Of a stretch of DNA of 64,000 bases, positions 23,805 to 33,042 are shown piece after piece. The notes below the pieces were generated by a model. It made no database searches, was not told the origin of the DNA, and saw only the letters and a list, made by a program, of their open reading frames with translations. The stretch comes from Aliihoeflea sp052435735 (lineage in GTDB: Bacteria; Pseudomonadota; Alphaproteobacteria; Rhizobiales; Rhizobiaceae): contig JBQVNB010000016.1 of assembly GCA_052435735.1 (NCBI GenBank), positions 1-64,000 on the forward strand. The letters are read 5' to 3'. The position numbers and the translations under genes are program-made. Positions within the stretch are counted from its first letter, which is position 1; each line of letters opens with the position of its first letter.

Positions 23805-24857
23805 CTAGGCGACGACGAGGCGCGGCTCGCCGGCCCGGACCGTGCCGACGATTGCGGCGCGCGGATAACCGGCTTCGCGAATGCGTGCCAGGAGGGCGTC
23901 CGCCTTGCCCGGCTCGACGGCAACGAGCAGCCCGCCCGACGTCTGCGGGTCGGTGAGGAGGTGGCGGCGCCAGTCTTCGAGACCGTCCGGCAGAACCACC
24001 TCGTCGCCATAGCTCTTCCAGTTGCGATGCGAGGCGCCGGTCACGAAGCCCGATTGCGCCAGACGCTCGGCATCGTCGAGGAAGGGCAGGGCGGCGAGGT
24101 CGAGAGTGAGCGTCACGTTCGAGCCGCGGGCCATTTCGAGGCCGTGACCGAGGATGCCGAATCCGGTCACGTCGGTCATCGCGTGAACGGCCTCGTCCGC
24201 GGCGAGCTCCGGTCCGATTCGATTCAAGAGGGTTGTCGAGACGATCATCTCGTCGAGGCTCGCGCGGTCGAGCGCCGCCTTCTTGATCGCGGCCGAGTAG
24301 ATGCCGACGCCGATCCCCTTGGTCAGGATCAAGACGTCGCCCGCCCGCGCCATGGAATTGCGCTTGACCTGCGCCGTCGGGCAGGTGCCGATCACCGCTA
24401 GACCGTAGACGGGCTCTGGGCAGTCGATCGAATGTCCGCCAGCGACCGGAATTCCGGCCTCCACGCATATCGACGCGCCGCCGGCGAGGATCTGGCGAAT
24501 GTCTTCCGGGTCCATCTTGTCGATCGGCATGCCCACGATGGCGAGCGCGAAGATCGGTTTTCCGCCCATCGCATAGATGTCGGAGATCGCGTTCGTCGCG
24601 GCGATGCGGCCGAAGGCATGGGGATCGTCGACCATCGGCATGAAGAAATCCGTCGTGGCGATGATCGAGGTGGTGCCGTCGAGATCCCAGACGGCGGCGT
24701 CGTCTGCCGTCTCCGTTCCGACGAGGAGACCGGCATAGGGACCGGCCTTCGGCATCCCGCTCAACAAATCTTGAAGAACGGCCGGCGCCAGCTTGCAGCC
24801 GCATCCGCCTCCATGGGCAAGACTGGTCAGGCGCGGTTTTTCGGTGCTGGCGTCCAT
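23805..24857 (-). CDS. selD: Selenide, water dikinase (selenophosphate synthetase)
   Basis: SelD makes selenophosphate, the selenium donor for Sec-tRNA, from selenide and ATP. The 350-residue protein has the catalytic loop HGGGCGCK with Cys19 (not selenocysteine) and Lys22, then DDAAVWDL, TDFFMPMVDDPHAFGRIAAT, GGHSIDCPEP, TDVTGFGILGHGLEMA and DPQTSGGLLVAV, all SelD hallmarks. It diverges from fdoG across about 200 bp that contains an 8-bp inverted repeat. With selA, selB and selC nearby it completes the selenocysteine pathway. Confidence 0.97.
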   Translation of the reverse strand: MDASTEKPRLTSLAHGGGCGCKLAPAVLQDLLSGMPKAGPYAGLLVGTETADDAAVWDLDGTTSIIATTDFFMPMVDDPHAFGRIAATNAISDIYAMGGKPIFALAIVGMPIDKMDPEDIRQILAGGASICVEAGIPVAGGHSIDCPEPVYGLAVIGTCPTAQVKRNSMARAGDVLILTKGIGVGIYSAAIKKAALDRASLDEMIVSTTLLNRIGPELAADEAVHAMTDVTGFGILGHGLEMARGSNVTLTLDLAALPFLDDAERLAQSGFVTGASHRNWKSYGDEVVLPDGLEDWRRHLLTDPQTSGGLLVAVEPGKADALLARIREAGYPRAAIVGTVRAGEPRLVVA

Positions 24858-24951
24858 CTTCTACCTCCTCGGTCTCATACTTTCGAAGCATATCCTTTAT
24901 CGTTTCAAGCAAAGCCGTGCATCCCCGACCTTTGATGTATTTAATATGATA

Positions 24952-24975
24952 AAAGCACTCATGTTTTAGTGCTTT
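24952..24975. promoter_or_regulatory. Inverted repeat in the selD-fdoG control region
   Basis: AAAGCACT (24952-24959) and AGTGCTTT (24968-24975) are perfect 8-bp inverted copies with an 8-base centre. The right arm overlaps the putative -35 box of fdoG, so this could be a repressor or activator site serving either divergent gene. No known regulator consensus is recognised. Confidence 0.45.
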
Positions 24976-25002
24976 GACACAACTTGGGCGCGACTGTAAC
25001 GT
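24974..25002 (+). promoter_or_regulatory. Predicted fdoG promoter
   Basis: TTGACA (24974-24979) and TAACGT (24997-25002) are spaced by 17 bp, giving a start near 25009 and a leader of about 48 bases with AGGGAGGAGG before the ATG at 25057. The -10 match is modest. No -24/-12 sigma54 signature is evident. Confidence 0.35.
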
Positions 25003-25056
25003 TTCACGCGAGAATGAATCCGGGATTCCGGGAAAAGGCAGGGAGGAGGCTTCCGA

Positions 25057-28000
25057 ATGAATATGGAACTCTCACGCCGCAGCTTTCTGAAGGGCGCGGG
25101 CGCGGGTGTCGCAGCAACGACACTTGGCGCCTTCGGTTTCGGGGAAGCGGAAGCGGCGTTCGTCGAGGGGCTGCGGCCCTACAAGCTCGCCGGGACGACG
25201 GAGACGCGCAACACCTGCCCGTACTGCTCCGTCGCCTGCGGCGTCATCATCTATTCGAAGGGTGATCTGACGCAGGGTACTGCGGAAGCGATCCACCTCG
25301 AGGGCGACGTCGACCATCCGACCAATCGCGGAACGCTGTGCCCCAAGGGTGCGGCGCTGCTCGACTTCATCAAGGCCGACACCCGCCTCATGAACCCGAA
25401 GGTTCGCCGTCCCGGCTCGAACGCCTTCGAGGAGATTTCGTGGGACGAGGCGATCGACGGCATCGCGCGTCACATGAAGGACGATCGCGACGCCAACTTC
25501 ATCGAACGCAACATGGATGGCGTTCCGGTGAATCGCTGGACGACGACCGGCTTCCTGGCCGCGTCCGCGACGACCAACGAAACCGCGTTTTTGACCTACA
25601 AGGCCGTTCGCTCGGCCGGCATGGTGGCTTTCGACAACCAAGCGAGAGTCTGACACGGCCCCACGGTGTCCAGTCTGGGCCCAACTTTCGGTCGTGGTGC
25701 AATGACGAATTCGTGGACCGACATTCGGAACACGGATCTGGTCGTGATCATGGGCGGCAATGCCGCCGAAGCGCATCCTTGCGGCTTCAAATGGGTGACG
25801 GAGGCGAAAGCCAACCGCGGCGCCAAGCTCATCGTCGTCGATCCGCGCTATACGCGCTCGGCTTCGGTGGCGGATTATTACGCGCCGATCCGGCAGGGCA
25901 CGGACATCGCTTTCCTGCTCGGCGTCATCAAATACTGCATCGACAACGACAAGGTGCAGTGGGACTACGTCAACGCGTTCACAAACGCCGCCTACATCGT
26001 CAAGGAGGGCTTCGCCTATCAGGACGGCCTCTTCACCGGCTATGACCCGGAAAAGCGCGAATACGACCGCGCGACCTGGGATTACGAGATCGGCGAGGAC
26101 GGTTTCGTCGTCATGGACGAGACGCTGCAAAATCCCCGTTGCGTGTGGAACATGCTCAAGGAGCATATCGCCATCTACACGCCGGAGATGGTGGAGCGCA
26201 TTTGCGGTACGCCTCAGGAGAAGTTCCTGAAGGTTGCCGAGATGATCTCGGAATGCTCGACGCCGACCAAGACGATGACGTCGATGTACGCGCTCGGCTG
26301 GACCCAGCACTCCAAGGGTTCGCAGAACATCCGCTCCATGGCGATGCTGCAATTGATCCTCGGCAATATCGGCGTGCGTGGCGGCGGCATGAATGCGCTG
26401 CGCGGGCACTCCAACATCCAGGGTCTGACCGATATCGGCCTGATGTCGAACCTGATCCCGGGCTATCTCAACATCCCGACCGAAAGGGAGGTCGACTACC
26501 CGACCTATATTTCGAGCCGCGGCTTCAAGCCGTTGCGTCCGAACCAGGTCAGTTACTGGCAGAACTATCCGAAGTTCTTCGTCTCCTTCATGAAGGCGAT
26601 GTGGGGCTCGGCCGCGACACCGGAAAACAGCTTCGCCTACGACTATCTGCCCAAGCTCGACCTGCCGGCCTATGACGTGCTGCGCGCGTTCGAGATGATG
26701 GATCAGGGGCAGATGTTCGGCTACTTCTGCCAGGGCTTCAATCCGCTGCTCTCGTTCCCGGATCGGGGCAAGATCACGCGGTCGCTTTCGAAGCTGAAAT
26801 ATCTGGTGGTGATGGATCCGCTGGAGACGGAAACGGCCCGTTTCTGGGAGAATCACGGCGAGTTCAACGACGTGGATTCGGCGTCGATCGAGACCGAGGT
26901 CTATCAGCTCCCGACGAGCTGCTTTGCCGAGGACGAGGGCGCGCTGGTCAATTCCGGGCGCTGGCTGCAATGGCACTGGCCGGCACAGAACCTGCCGGGG
27001 CAAGCCAAGCACGACACCTGGATCATGGCGCAGATCCATCTGAAGCTGAAGCAACTCTATCAGGAAGAGGGCGGCAAGTTCCCCGACCCGATCCTGAACC
27101 TGCACTGGCCCTATGCCGATCCGAACGAGCCAAAGGCGGACGAGATCGCCCGCGAATTGAACGGCTATGCCGTCGAGACGCTGCGCGATCCCAACGATCC
27201 GACCAAGGTGACGGTCGAGGCAGGGCAGCAGGTGCCGGGCTTCGCCGCGCTGCGCGACGACGGCTCCACGGCCGCCGGCTGCTGGATCTATTCCGGCTGC
27301 TACAACCAGAACGGCAACAACATGGCGCGGCGGGACAATTCCGACCCCGACGCGACCGGCGCCTATCTGAACTGGGCATTCGCCTGGCCGGCCAATCGGC
27401 GCATCCTCTACAACCGCGCCTCGGCCGATCTCGATGGCAAGGCGTGGGACCCCGAGCGCAAGCTCATCGAGTGGGACGGCGAGAAGTGGGCCGGCTACGA
27501 CGTGCCCGACATCCCGCCGACGTCGAACCCGCGCGATGTCGGTCCGTTCATCATGAACCCGGAGGGGCAGTCGCGGCTGTTCTCGAGGGGCATGATGCGC
27601 GACGGGCCATTCCCGGCGCATTACGAGCCGTTCGAATCGCCCGTGGTCAACGTCGTCGCGCCCGCCATCCGGGGCAATCCGGTGGCGCGCGTGTTCGAAA
27701 GTGACCGCGCGACGTTCGGCGATGCGGAGGAGTTCCCCTATGCGGCGACGTCCTACCGCCTCACCGAGCACTTCCACTACTGGACGAAGCACGTCTGGGT
27801 GAACGCTGTTCTCCAGCCCGAATTCTTCGTCGAGATATCGGAAGAACTCGCGGCGGAACGGGGCATCGAGAAAGGTGGCTGGTGCCGGGTCTGGAACAAG
27901 CGCGGATCGGTGCAGGCGAAAGCCGTCGTCACCAAGCGGATTCAGCCTTTGATCTGCGACGGCAAGCCCGTCCACATCGTCGGCATCCCGCTCCACTGGG

Positions 28001-28137
28001 GCTTCACCGGCGCGGCCAAGAACGGGATGGGACCGAATTCGCTGACCCCATTCGTGGGCGACGCGAATATCGAAACCCCGGAGTTCAAGGCGTTTCTCGT
28101 GAACATCGAGCCGTCCAGCGGCCCGGCAACGGCATAA
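25057..28137 (+). CDS. fdoG: Formate dehydrogenase-N/O type, selenocysteine-containing catalytic alpha subunit
   Basis: This is the molybdenum/tungsten bis-MGD enzyme subunit oxidising formate to CO2 on the periplasmic side. The N-terminus has a twin-arginine signal (SRRSFLKGAGAG), then the [4Fe-4S] motif CPYCSVACG. Codon 199 (25651-25653) is TGA in the context NQARV-U-HGPTVSSLGPTFGRG, exactly where FdnG/FdoG carry selenocysteine, so the two open frames 25057-25653 and 25666-28137 are one gene of 1026 residues. The C-terminal molydopterin-binding domain follows (LHWGFTGAAKNGMGPN). The gene starts an operon with fdoH, fdoI and the maturation genes. A conventional gene caller will split or truncate it at the TGA. 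Confidence 0.96.
25651..25697 (+). promoter_or_regulatory. Selenocysteine UGA and bacterial SECIS element
   Basis: TGA is followed by CACGGCCCCACGGTG and GTCCAGTCTGGGCCC, then a CGGTCGTG segment. The outer strands CACGGC/GTCGTG and inner GGCCC/GGGCC can pair into a stem-loop immediately after the UGA, as in E. coli fdnG and fdhF. SelB should bind its apical loop to deliver Sec-tRNA. Confidence 0.85.
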
Positions 28138-28150
28138 GGGAGGAGAGACC

Positions 28151-29128
28151 ATGACCATCAACGTCAATCCGCCCGTCGCGCCGGATACCGCCATGCAGAT
28201 GGGACCGCAGGATTACATCCGGCGGTCCGCCTCCTCGGTGCCGGCGCCCGCGCGCCAGCTCGAGGCGGTCGCCAAGCTCATCGACGTGTCGAAATGCATC
28301 GGCTGCAAGGCCTGCCAGTCGGCCTGTCTCGAGTGGAACGACTTGCGCGAGGAAGTCGGCGTCAATGCGGGCGTCTATGACAATCCGCACGATCTGACGC
28401 CGAACACCTTCACGCTGATGCGCTTCACCGAGTGGGTGAACCCGGAGACGGACAATCTGGAATGGCTGATCCGCAAAGATGGCTGCATGCACTGTGCCGA
28501 TCCGGGCTGCCTCAAGGCATGTCCCGCGCCCGGCGCGATCGTGCAGTATTCGAACGGCGTCGTCGACTTCGTGAAGGAAAACTGCATCGGCTGCGGCTAT
28601 TGCGTGAAGGGCTGTCCGTTCGACATCCCGCGCATTTCCAAGGTCGACAACCGCTCCTACAAGTGCACGCTCTGCTCCGACCGCATCGCGGTCGGCCAGG
28701 GCCCGGCCTGCGCCAAGGCATGCCCGACCAAGGCTATCGTCTTCGGCACCAAGGAGGAAATGAAAGCGCATGCGGCCGAGCGGATCGAGGATCTGAAGTC
28801 GCGCGGCTATGCCAATGCCGGCCTCTACGATCCGCCGGGCGTCGGCGGGACGCATGTGATGTACGTGCTGCACCACGCCGACAAGCCGTCCATCTATGCC
28901 GGCCTGCCGGACAACCCGCGCATTTCTCCGCTGGTCGAAGCGTGGAAAGGGGTCACCAAATATGCCGGCTTTGCCGTCATGGGCATCGCGGCGGCTGCCG
29001 GCGTGCTGCACATGGCGATCTCCGGTCGCAACCGCGTCACCGTCGAGGATGACGAGGAGGCGCGTCGCCTGACGGCGGTGGCGCCGGGCGCGGCGCCGCT
29101 CGATCCGAGCAAGGAGACCCTGTCATGA
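28151..29128 (+). CDS. fdoH: Formate dehydrogenase iron-sulfur beta subunit
   Basis: The 325-residue electron-transfer subunit has four cysteine clusters for [4Fe-4S] centres: CIGCKACQSAC, CMHCADPGCLKACP, CIGCGYCVKGCP and CTLCSDRIAVGQ...CAKACP, as in E. coli FdnH/FdoH. One transmembrane anchor lies near the C-terminus (KYAGFAVMGIAAAAGVLHMA), placing it on the periplasmic face. GGAGGAGAG precedes the ATG. Its stop overlaps fdoI by ATGA. It passes electrons from FdoG to the cytochrome b subunit. Confidence 0.96.
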   Translation: MTINVNPPVAPDTAMQMGPQDYIRRSASSVPAPARQLEAVAKLIDVSKCIGCKACQSACLEWNDLREEVGVNAGVYDNPHDLTPNTFTLMRFTEWVNPETDNLEWLIRKDGCMHCADPGCLKACPAPGAIVQYSNGVVDFVKENCIGCGYCVKGCPFDIPRISKVDNRSYKCTLCSDRIAVGQGPACAKACPTKAIVFGTKEEMKAHAAERIEDLKSRGYANAGLYDPPGVGGTHVMYVLHHADKPSIYAGLPDNPRISPLVEAWKGVTKYAGFAVMGIAAAAGVLHMAISGRNRVTVEDDEEARRLTAVAPGAAPLDPSKETLS

Positions 29129-29871
29129 CGGACAGCACGCTGCATGGGCGTCCGGTTCCGCAGGTGACCAAGGCCGACATCGACCGCGGCGACCGGCTTC
29201 ATGTCGGTCGCGAGGTCGTCGTCGATCGCTATACGAAATGGGCGCGGGTCAATCACTGGATCACGGCGATCAGCCTGATCCTGCTCGCGCTCTCGGGGCT
29301 CGCCCTGTTCCATCCGTCGCTCTACTGGCTGACCGCGCTTTTCGGCGGCGGCCAGTGGACGCGGGCGATCCATCCGTGGATCGGCGTCGTTCTATTCGTC
29401 TCCTTTGCGGGCCTGTTCATCCGGTTCTTCCGGCTGAACCTGCCGCGCCGGGAAGACGCACAATGGGCGGCCCATATCGGCGACGTGCTCAAGGGCGACG
29501 AGGAAAAGCTGCCCGAAGTCGGCAAGTACAATGCCGGCCAGAAATTCGTCTTCTGGGCGATGTCGATCCTGATCACGATCCTGATCGTGTCGGGACTTGC
29601 GGTCTGGGAGCGGTATTTCTCGCAGTACCTGACCATTCCGCAGCTTCGCGTGGCGATGCTCGTCCATTCGATGGCGGCGGTGGCGATCATCTGCGTGTGG
29701 ATCATCCACGTCTATGCGGCCTTCTGGGTCGAAGGCACGCTTCGTGCCATGACGCGCGGCAACGTGTCGGGCGGCTGGGCGTGGCGGCACCATCGCAAAT
29801 GGCTGCGCGCGCTCGCTACCTATGGCAAGCGCGACGACCAGAGCCCGGACGGACGCGGTCCCGCGGCCTGA
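29125..29871 (+). CDS. fdoI: Formate dehydrogenase cytochrome b556 gamma subunit
   Basis: The 248-residue membrane protein has four hydrophobic helices with heme-ligand histidines (RVNHWITAISLILLALSG, AIHPWIGVVLF, MLVHSMAAVAIICVWIIHVY). It anchors the complex and passes electrons to quinone. Start overlaps the fdoH stop (ATGA). The family is FdnI/FdoI; C-terminal tail is charged and cytoplasmic. Confidence 0.95.
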   Translation: MTDSTLHGRPVPQVTKADIDRGDRLHVGREVVVDRYTKWARVNHWITAISLILLALSGLALFHPSLYWLTALFGGGQWTRAIHPWIGVVLFVSFAGLFIRFFRLNLPRREDAQWAAHIGDVLKGDEEKLPEVGKYNAGQKFVFWAMSILITILIVSGLAVWERYFSQYLTIPQLRVAMLVHSMAAVAIICVWIIHVYAAFWVEGTLRAMTRGNVSGGWAWRHHRKWLRALATYGKRDDQSPDGRGPAA

Positions 29872-29886
29872 CGAACGCGAACTTGT

Positions 29887-29925
29887 GCCCGGCGTGACAT
29901 GATGCCGGGCCGCATTCTAGAATGC
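29887..29925 (+). other. Tandem hairpins between fdoI and fdhE
   Basis: GCCCGGC-N10-GCCGGGC (29887-29910) is followed at once by the perfect 14-bp palindrome GCATTCTAGAATGC (29912-29925). There is no U tract, so the structures may stabilise the structural-gene mRNA or attenuate expression of the maturation genes instead of terminating fully. Confidence 0.5.
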
Positions 29926-29956
29926 CGCGTAGCCCGTGCGGCTCGTGGAGGATTTC

Positions 29957-30874
29957 ATGGCGCGTCGAATCCCCGTCAAGGGAGACATCACCGCGATCGG
30001 CGAGGTTCGCACGCCGCCGGCGGCCCGCGTGCCGGACCCGATGCGGCTGTTCGAGCGCCGGGCCAAGCGGTTCGGCGAACTTGCCCAGCCGGAGGGCATC
30101 GGTCCTTATCTCGGCTTTCTTGCCGGCATCGCCGCCGCGCAGCAGGAACTTGCGCAGGAACTTCCCGCGCCCGCGCTTGCCGATCCCGGTTCGATCAAGC
30201 GCTCGCTCGATCATTCGATGCCGCCGCTCGACCGCGCGACCTTTCGCCCCGACGAGGCGTTCCGCTCGCTGAGCGAGCGGCTGTTCGGCAAGATCGAAGC
30301 GGTCGACAAGCCCGCGGCGGCAAAGACTGCACTGTCTTCGTTGCAGAAGGCAGACGCGTCGCGCTTCGAGGCGATGGTCGCCAACCTGCTCGCCGATGCC
30401 GTTCCCGCCGAAGCGATGGCCGAACATGCCTATGTCGCCGCCGCGTTGCAGCTTCACTTCGTCCGCGCCGCGTCCGTTCTGCCCGAACGTGAGCTGAAAT
30501 CGGTCGGAAGCAGCGCTTGTCCCGCGTGCGGAGGCCCTCCAGTCGCCTCGGTCATCGTCGCCTGGCCGCAGGCCGGCGGAACGCGCTACTGCGCCTGCGC
30601 GCTTTGCGCCACGCTCTGGCACCATGTGCGCATCAAATGTGCGATCTGCTCGTCCACCAAGGGCATCAAGTATCAGGAAATCGAGGACGGGCCCGGCACG
30701 ATCAAGGCTGAAACCTGCGACGAGTGCGGCTGCTACGTGAAGATACTGAACCAGCAGCAGGACGCATCGCTCGAGCCGCTGGCCGACGATGTGGGCAGCC
30801 TCGGCGTCGATCTCCTGATGCGCGGGACGCAGTTCCGACGCGGCGCGTTCAATCCGTTCCTGCTAGGATACTAG
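29957..30874 (+). CDS. fdhE: Formate dehydrogenase accessory protein FdhE
   Basis: FdhE is a cytoplasmic rubredoxin-like protein needed for assembly of respiratory formate dehydrogenase. The 305-residue sequence has the paired cysteine knuckles in its C-terminal half: CPACGGPP, YCACALCATLW, CAICSS and CDECGCYVK. ATG 29957 follows GGAGG at ideal spacing; a GTG at 29936 is less likely. It stands between the structural genes and selA. Confidence 0.95.
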   Translation: MARRIPVKGDITAIGEVRTPPAARVPDPMRLFERRAKRFGELAQPEGIGPYLGFLAGIAAAQQELAQELPAPALADPGSIKRSLDHSMPPLDRATFRPDEAFRSLSERLFGKIEAVDKPAAAKTALSSLQKADASRFEAMVANLLADAVPAEAMAEHAYVAAALQLHFVRAASVLPERELKSVGSSACPACGGPPVASVIVAWPQAGGTRYCACALCATLWHHVRIKCAICSSTKGIKYQEIEDGPGTIKAETCDECGCYVKILNQQQDASLEPLADDVGSLGVDLLMRGTQFRRGAFNPFLLGY

Positions 30875-30881
30875 TCCTGCG

Positions 30882-32282
30882 ATGAACGAGAGCTTCCGCG
30901 CCATCCCTTCGGTAGATGCCGTGCTGAAATCGCCAGCCGGGCAGGCGGCGGTGGACGCGTTCGGTCGGATGGAAGCGACTGCGCGCATACGCCTCGCTCT
31001 CGATGCCGAGCGCCAATCCGCGCACGAGGGGCGTTCGCTGCGCGATGCGCAGGCCATCGCCGCGCTGGCACTTTCGCAACTGGAAGCGGCATCGCGATCG
31101 TCGCTGAGGCCCGTCTTCAACCTCACCGGCACGGTGCTTCACACAAATCTGGGCCGTGCGCTGCTCGCCGAAGCCGCGATCGAGGCGGCGACGGAAGCGA
31201 TGCGCGATGCAGCCGCGCTCGAATTTGACCTTGCGACCGGCAAGCGCGGCGAGCGCGACGATCATCTGCGCGATCTCGTCTGCGAACTGACCGGCGCGGA
31301 AGACGCGACGCTCGTCAACAACAACGCCGCTGCCGTGCTCATCGTGCTGAACACGCTCGCCGGCAATGGCGGCGGGGCCGTAGTCTCGCGCGGCGAACTG
31401 ATCGAGATCGGTGGCGCGTTTCGCATGCCCGACATCATGGCCCGGGCCGGCGCGCGATTGGTCGAAATCGGCACGACCAACCGGACCCACGAGAAGGACT
31501 ATCGCGCAGCGCTCGAAACCGGCGACGTCGCGTTGATCCTCAAGGTTCACACATCGAACTATCGCATTGAAGGATTTACGAAGGAGGTCGATGCGCCTTC
31601 GCTTGCAGCGCTCGCGCGGGGGGCGAAGGTGCCGCTCGTCAACGATCTCGGCTCCGGCACGCTGGTCGACCTTGCACGATGGGGCCTGCGGCGTGAGCCG
31701 ACGGTGCGGGAAGCGGTCGCCGAGGGCGCCGACATCGTCACCTTTTCCGGTGACAAGCTGCTGGGCGGCCCGCAGGCGGGTTTCATCGTCGGCCGCAGGG
31801 ATCTTATCGCCGCGATCAATCGCAACCCGATGAAGCGCGCGCTGCGCGTCGACAAGCTGCGGCTCGCCGCGCTCGAGGCGACGCTGAAGCTCTATCGTGA
31901 CCCCGATCGTCTCGCCGAACGCCTGCCGACCCTTCGTCTGCTGGCACGCAGTCAGGCGGAGATCGCCGGGACGGCGACCGCGATCCTGCCGGATGTGCGC
32001 GCGGCGGTTGGGCCGTTCTACACGGTCGAGATCGTCAATTGCGGAAGCCAGATCGGCTCGGGCGCGCTTCCGCTCGACACGCTGGCTTCCTCGGCGCTTG
32101 CCATTCGCGCCGTCGACGACAGCGGCTCGGCGCTCGACCGGCTGGCCGCAGCACTGCGCGCATTGCCGGTGCCGGTCATCGGACGGATCGCCGATGGCGC
32201 TCTGCTGCTCGATTTGCGGTGCCTGGAAGATGCGCCCCGCTTTATCGCCAATCTCCGGGGTCTTGCCGATGGGCTGGCTTGA
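30882..32282 (+). CDS. selA: L-seryl-tRNA(Sec) selenium transferase
   Basis: SelA converts seryl-tRNA(Sec) to selenocysteyl-tRNA using pyridoxal phosphate and selenophosphate. The 466-residue protein shows FNLTGTVLHTNLGRALL, NNNAAAVLIVLNTLA, VHTSNYRIEGFTKEV, VNDLGSGTLVDL and FSGDKLLGGPQAG with the PLP lysine. It starts 7 bp after fdhE and ends inside the start of the Sel1-repeat gene (14-bp overlap). Length agrees with bacterial SelA. Confidence 0.96.
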   Translation: MNESFRAIPSVDAVLKSPAGQAAVDAFGRMEATARIRLALDAERQSAHEGRSLRDAQAIAALALSQLEAASRSSLRPVFNLTGTVLHTNLGRALLAEAAIEAATEAMRDAAALEFDLATGKRGERDDHLRDLVCELTGAEDATLVNNNAAAVLIVLNTLAGNGGGAVVSRGELIEIGGAFRMPDIMARAGARLVEIGTTNRTHEKDYRAALETGDVALILKVHTSNYRIEGFTKEVDAPSLAALARGAKVPLVNDLGSGTLVDLARWGLRREPTVREAVAEGADIVTFSGDKLLGGPQAGFIVGRRDLIAAINRNPMKRALRVDKLRLAALEATLKLYRDPDRLAERLPTLRLLARSQAEIAGTATAILPDVRAAVGPFYTVEIVNCGSQIGSGALPLDTLASSALAIRAVDDSGSALDRLAAALRALPVPVIGRIADGALLLDLRCLEDAPRFIANLRGLADGLA

Positions 32283-33042
32283 CCGCTTCCGGCGCGTTTC
32301 GGAGCCGGAACGCGATCCGATGGACGAAGCACTTCGCTCGGCAAAAGAAGGTGACTTCCAGGCCGCACTCGCCATCTGGGAGCCACTGGCGCGGGCCGGC
32401 AATGCGCGCGCGCAAAACAACATCGCCGCCTGCTTTTCCGGCGGTCACGGAATTGCGGAAAATCCCGAACTGGCCGCAAAGTGGTTGAAGCTGTCGGCAG
32501 CGCAGGGCGATCCGGTCGGCCAGCGCAATCTGGCGACGTTGCATTTTCGCGGCGAGGGGGTCGAACAGGACGAGGCGGAGGCCATGCGGCTCTATCGCCT
32601 CGCCGCCGACCAGGGCGACGCGACGGCGCAGGACATGTATTCCTGGATGCTTGCGGATCATGAGGATTACGCAGCATCGCTCGCCTATGCCGAACGCGCT
32701 GCCGCGCAGGGCGTGGCGGCGTCGATGACGCGGATCGGCAACCTTCACCACAATGCACTCGGCGTCGAGCGCGATGCGGGTGTCGCCGCAGAATGGTGGC
32801 GCAAGGCTGCGATGCTGGGCGAGGCGGACGGGCAGGCGATGCTCGGCGCGGCGCATATCACCGGTGCGGGCGTGCCCCGCGACCCGGTCGCCGCGCTTGC
32901 CTGGTTGCTGCGCGCGCGCGACGGCGGCTCGAAGCTGGCGCACAACTTCATCCCCGCCTCAACGGCCGTGCTGTCGGCCGAGGAGCGCGAGGCGGCCAAG
33001 TTGCGCGCGGATCGCCCATTGCTCGAAGAGGGCGCGGTATGA
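32269..33042 (+). CDS. Sel1-repeat (SEL1-like TPR) protein between selA and selB
   Basis: The 257-residue soluble protein contains about five Sel1 repeats, with the A-x-x-x-x-x-x-x-A-A-x-x-G rhythm (AKWLKLSAAQGDPVGQRNL, AMRLYRLAADQGDATAQDMY, SLAYAERAAAQGVAASMTRI, AAEWWRKAAMLGEADGQAML). Such repeats form helical scaffolds for protein contacts. Despite the shared name, Sel1 repeats have nothing to do with selenium. The gene overlaps selA by 14 bp and its stop overlaps the selB start, so it is tightly co-translated with them. A scaffold role in selenoprotein or formate dehydrogenase assembly is only an inference from position. Confidence 0.88.
   Translation: MGWLDRFRRVSEPERDPMDEALRSAKEGDFQAALAIWEPLARAGNARAQNNIAACFSGGHGIAENPELAAKWLKLSAAQGDPVGQRNLATLHFRGEGVEQDEAEAMRLYRLAADQGDATAQDMYSWMLADHEDYAASLAYAERAAAQGVAASMTRIGNLHHNALGVERDAGVAAEWWRKAAMLGEADGQAMLGAAHITGAGVPRDPVAALAWLLRARDGGSKLAHNFIPASTAVLSAEEREAAKLRADRPLLEEGAV

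Noticed and set aside
25666..28137. Second half of fdoG as a separate gene
   Set aside because: The frame is continuous with 25057-25653 through a UGA at the conserved selenocysteine position.
25072..28194. 1040-codon minus-strand frame
   Set aside because: Antisense shadow of fdoG caused by high G+C third positions; composition is Arg/His/Val-rich with no domain.
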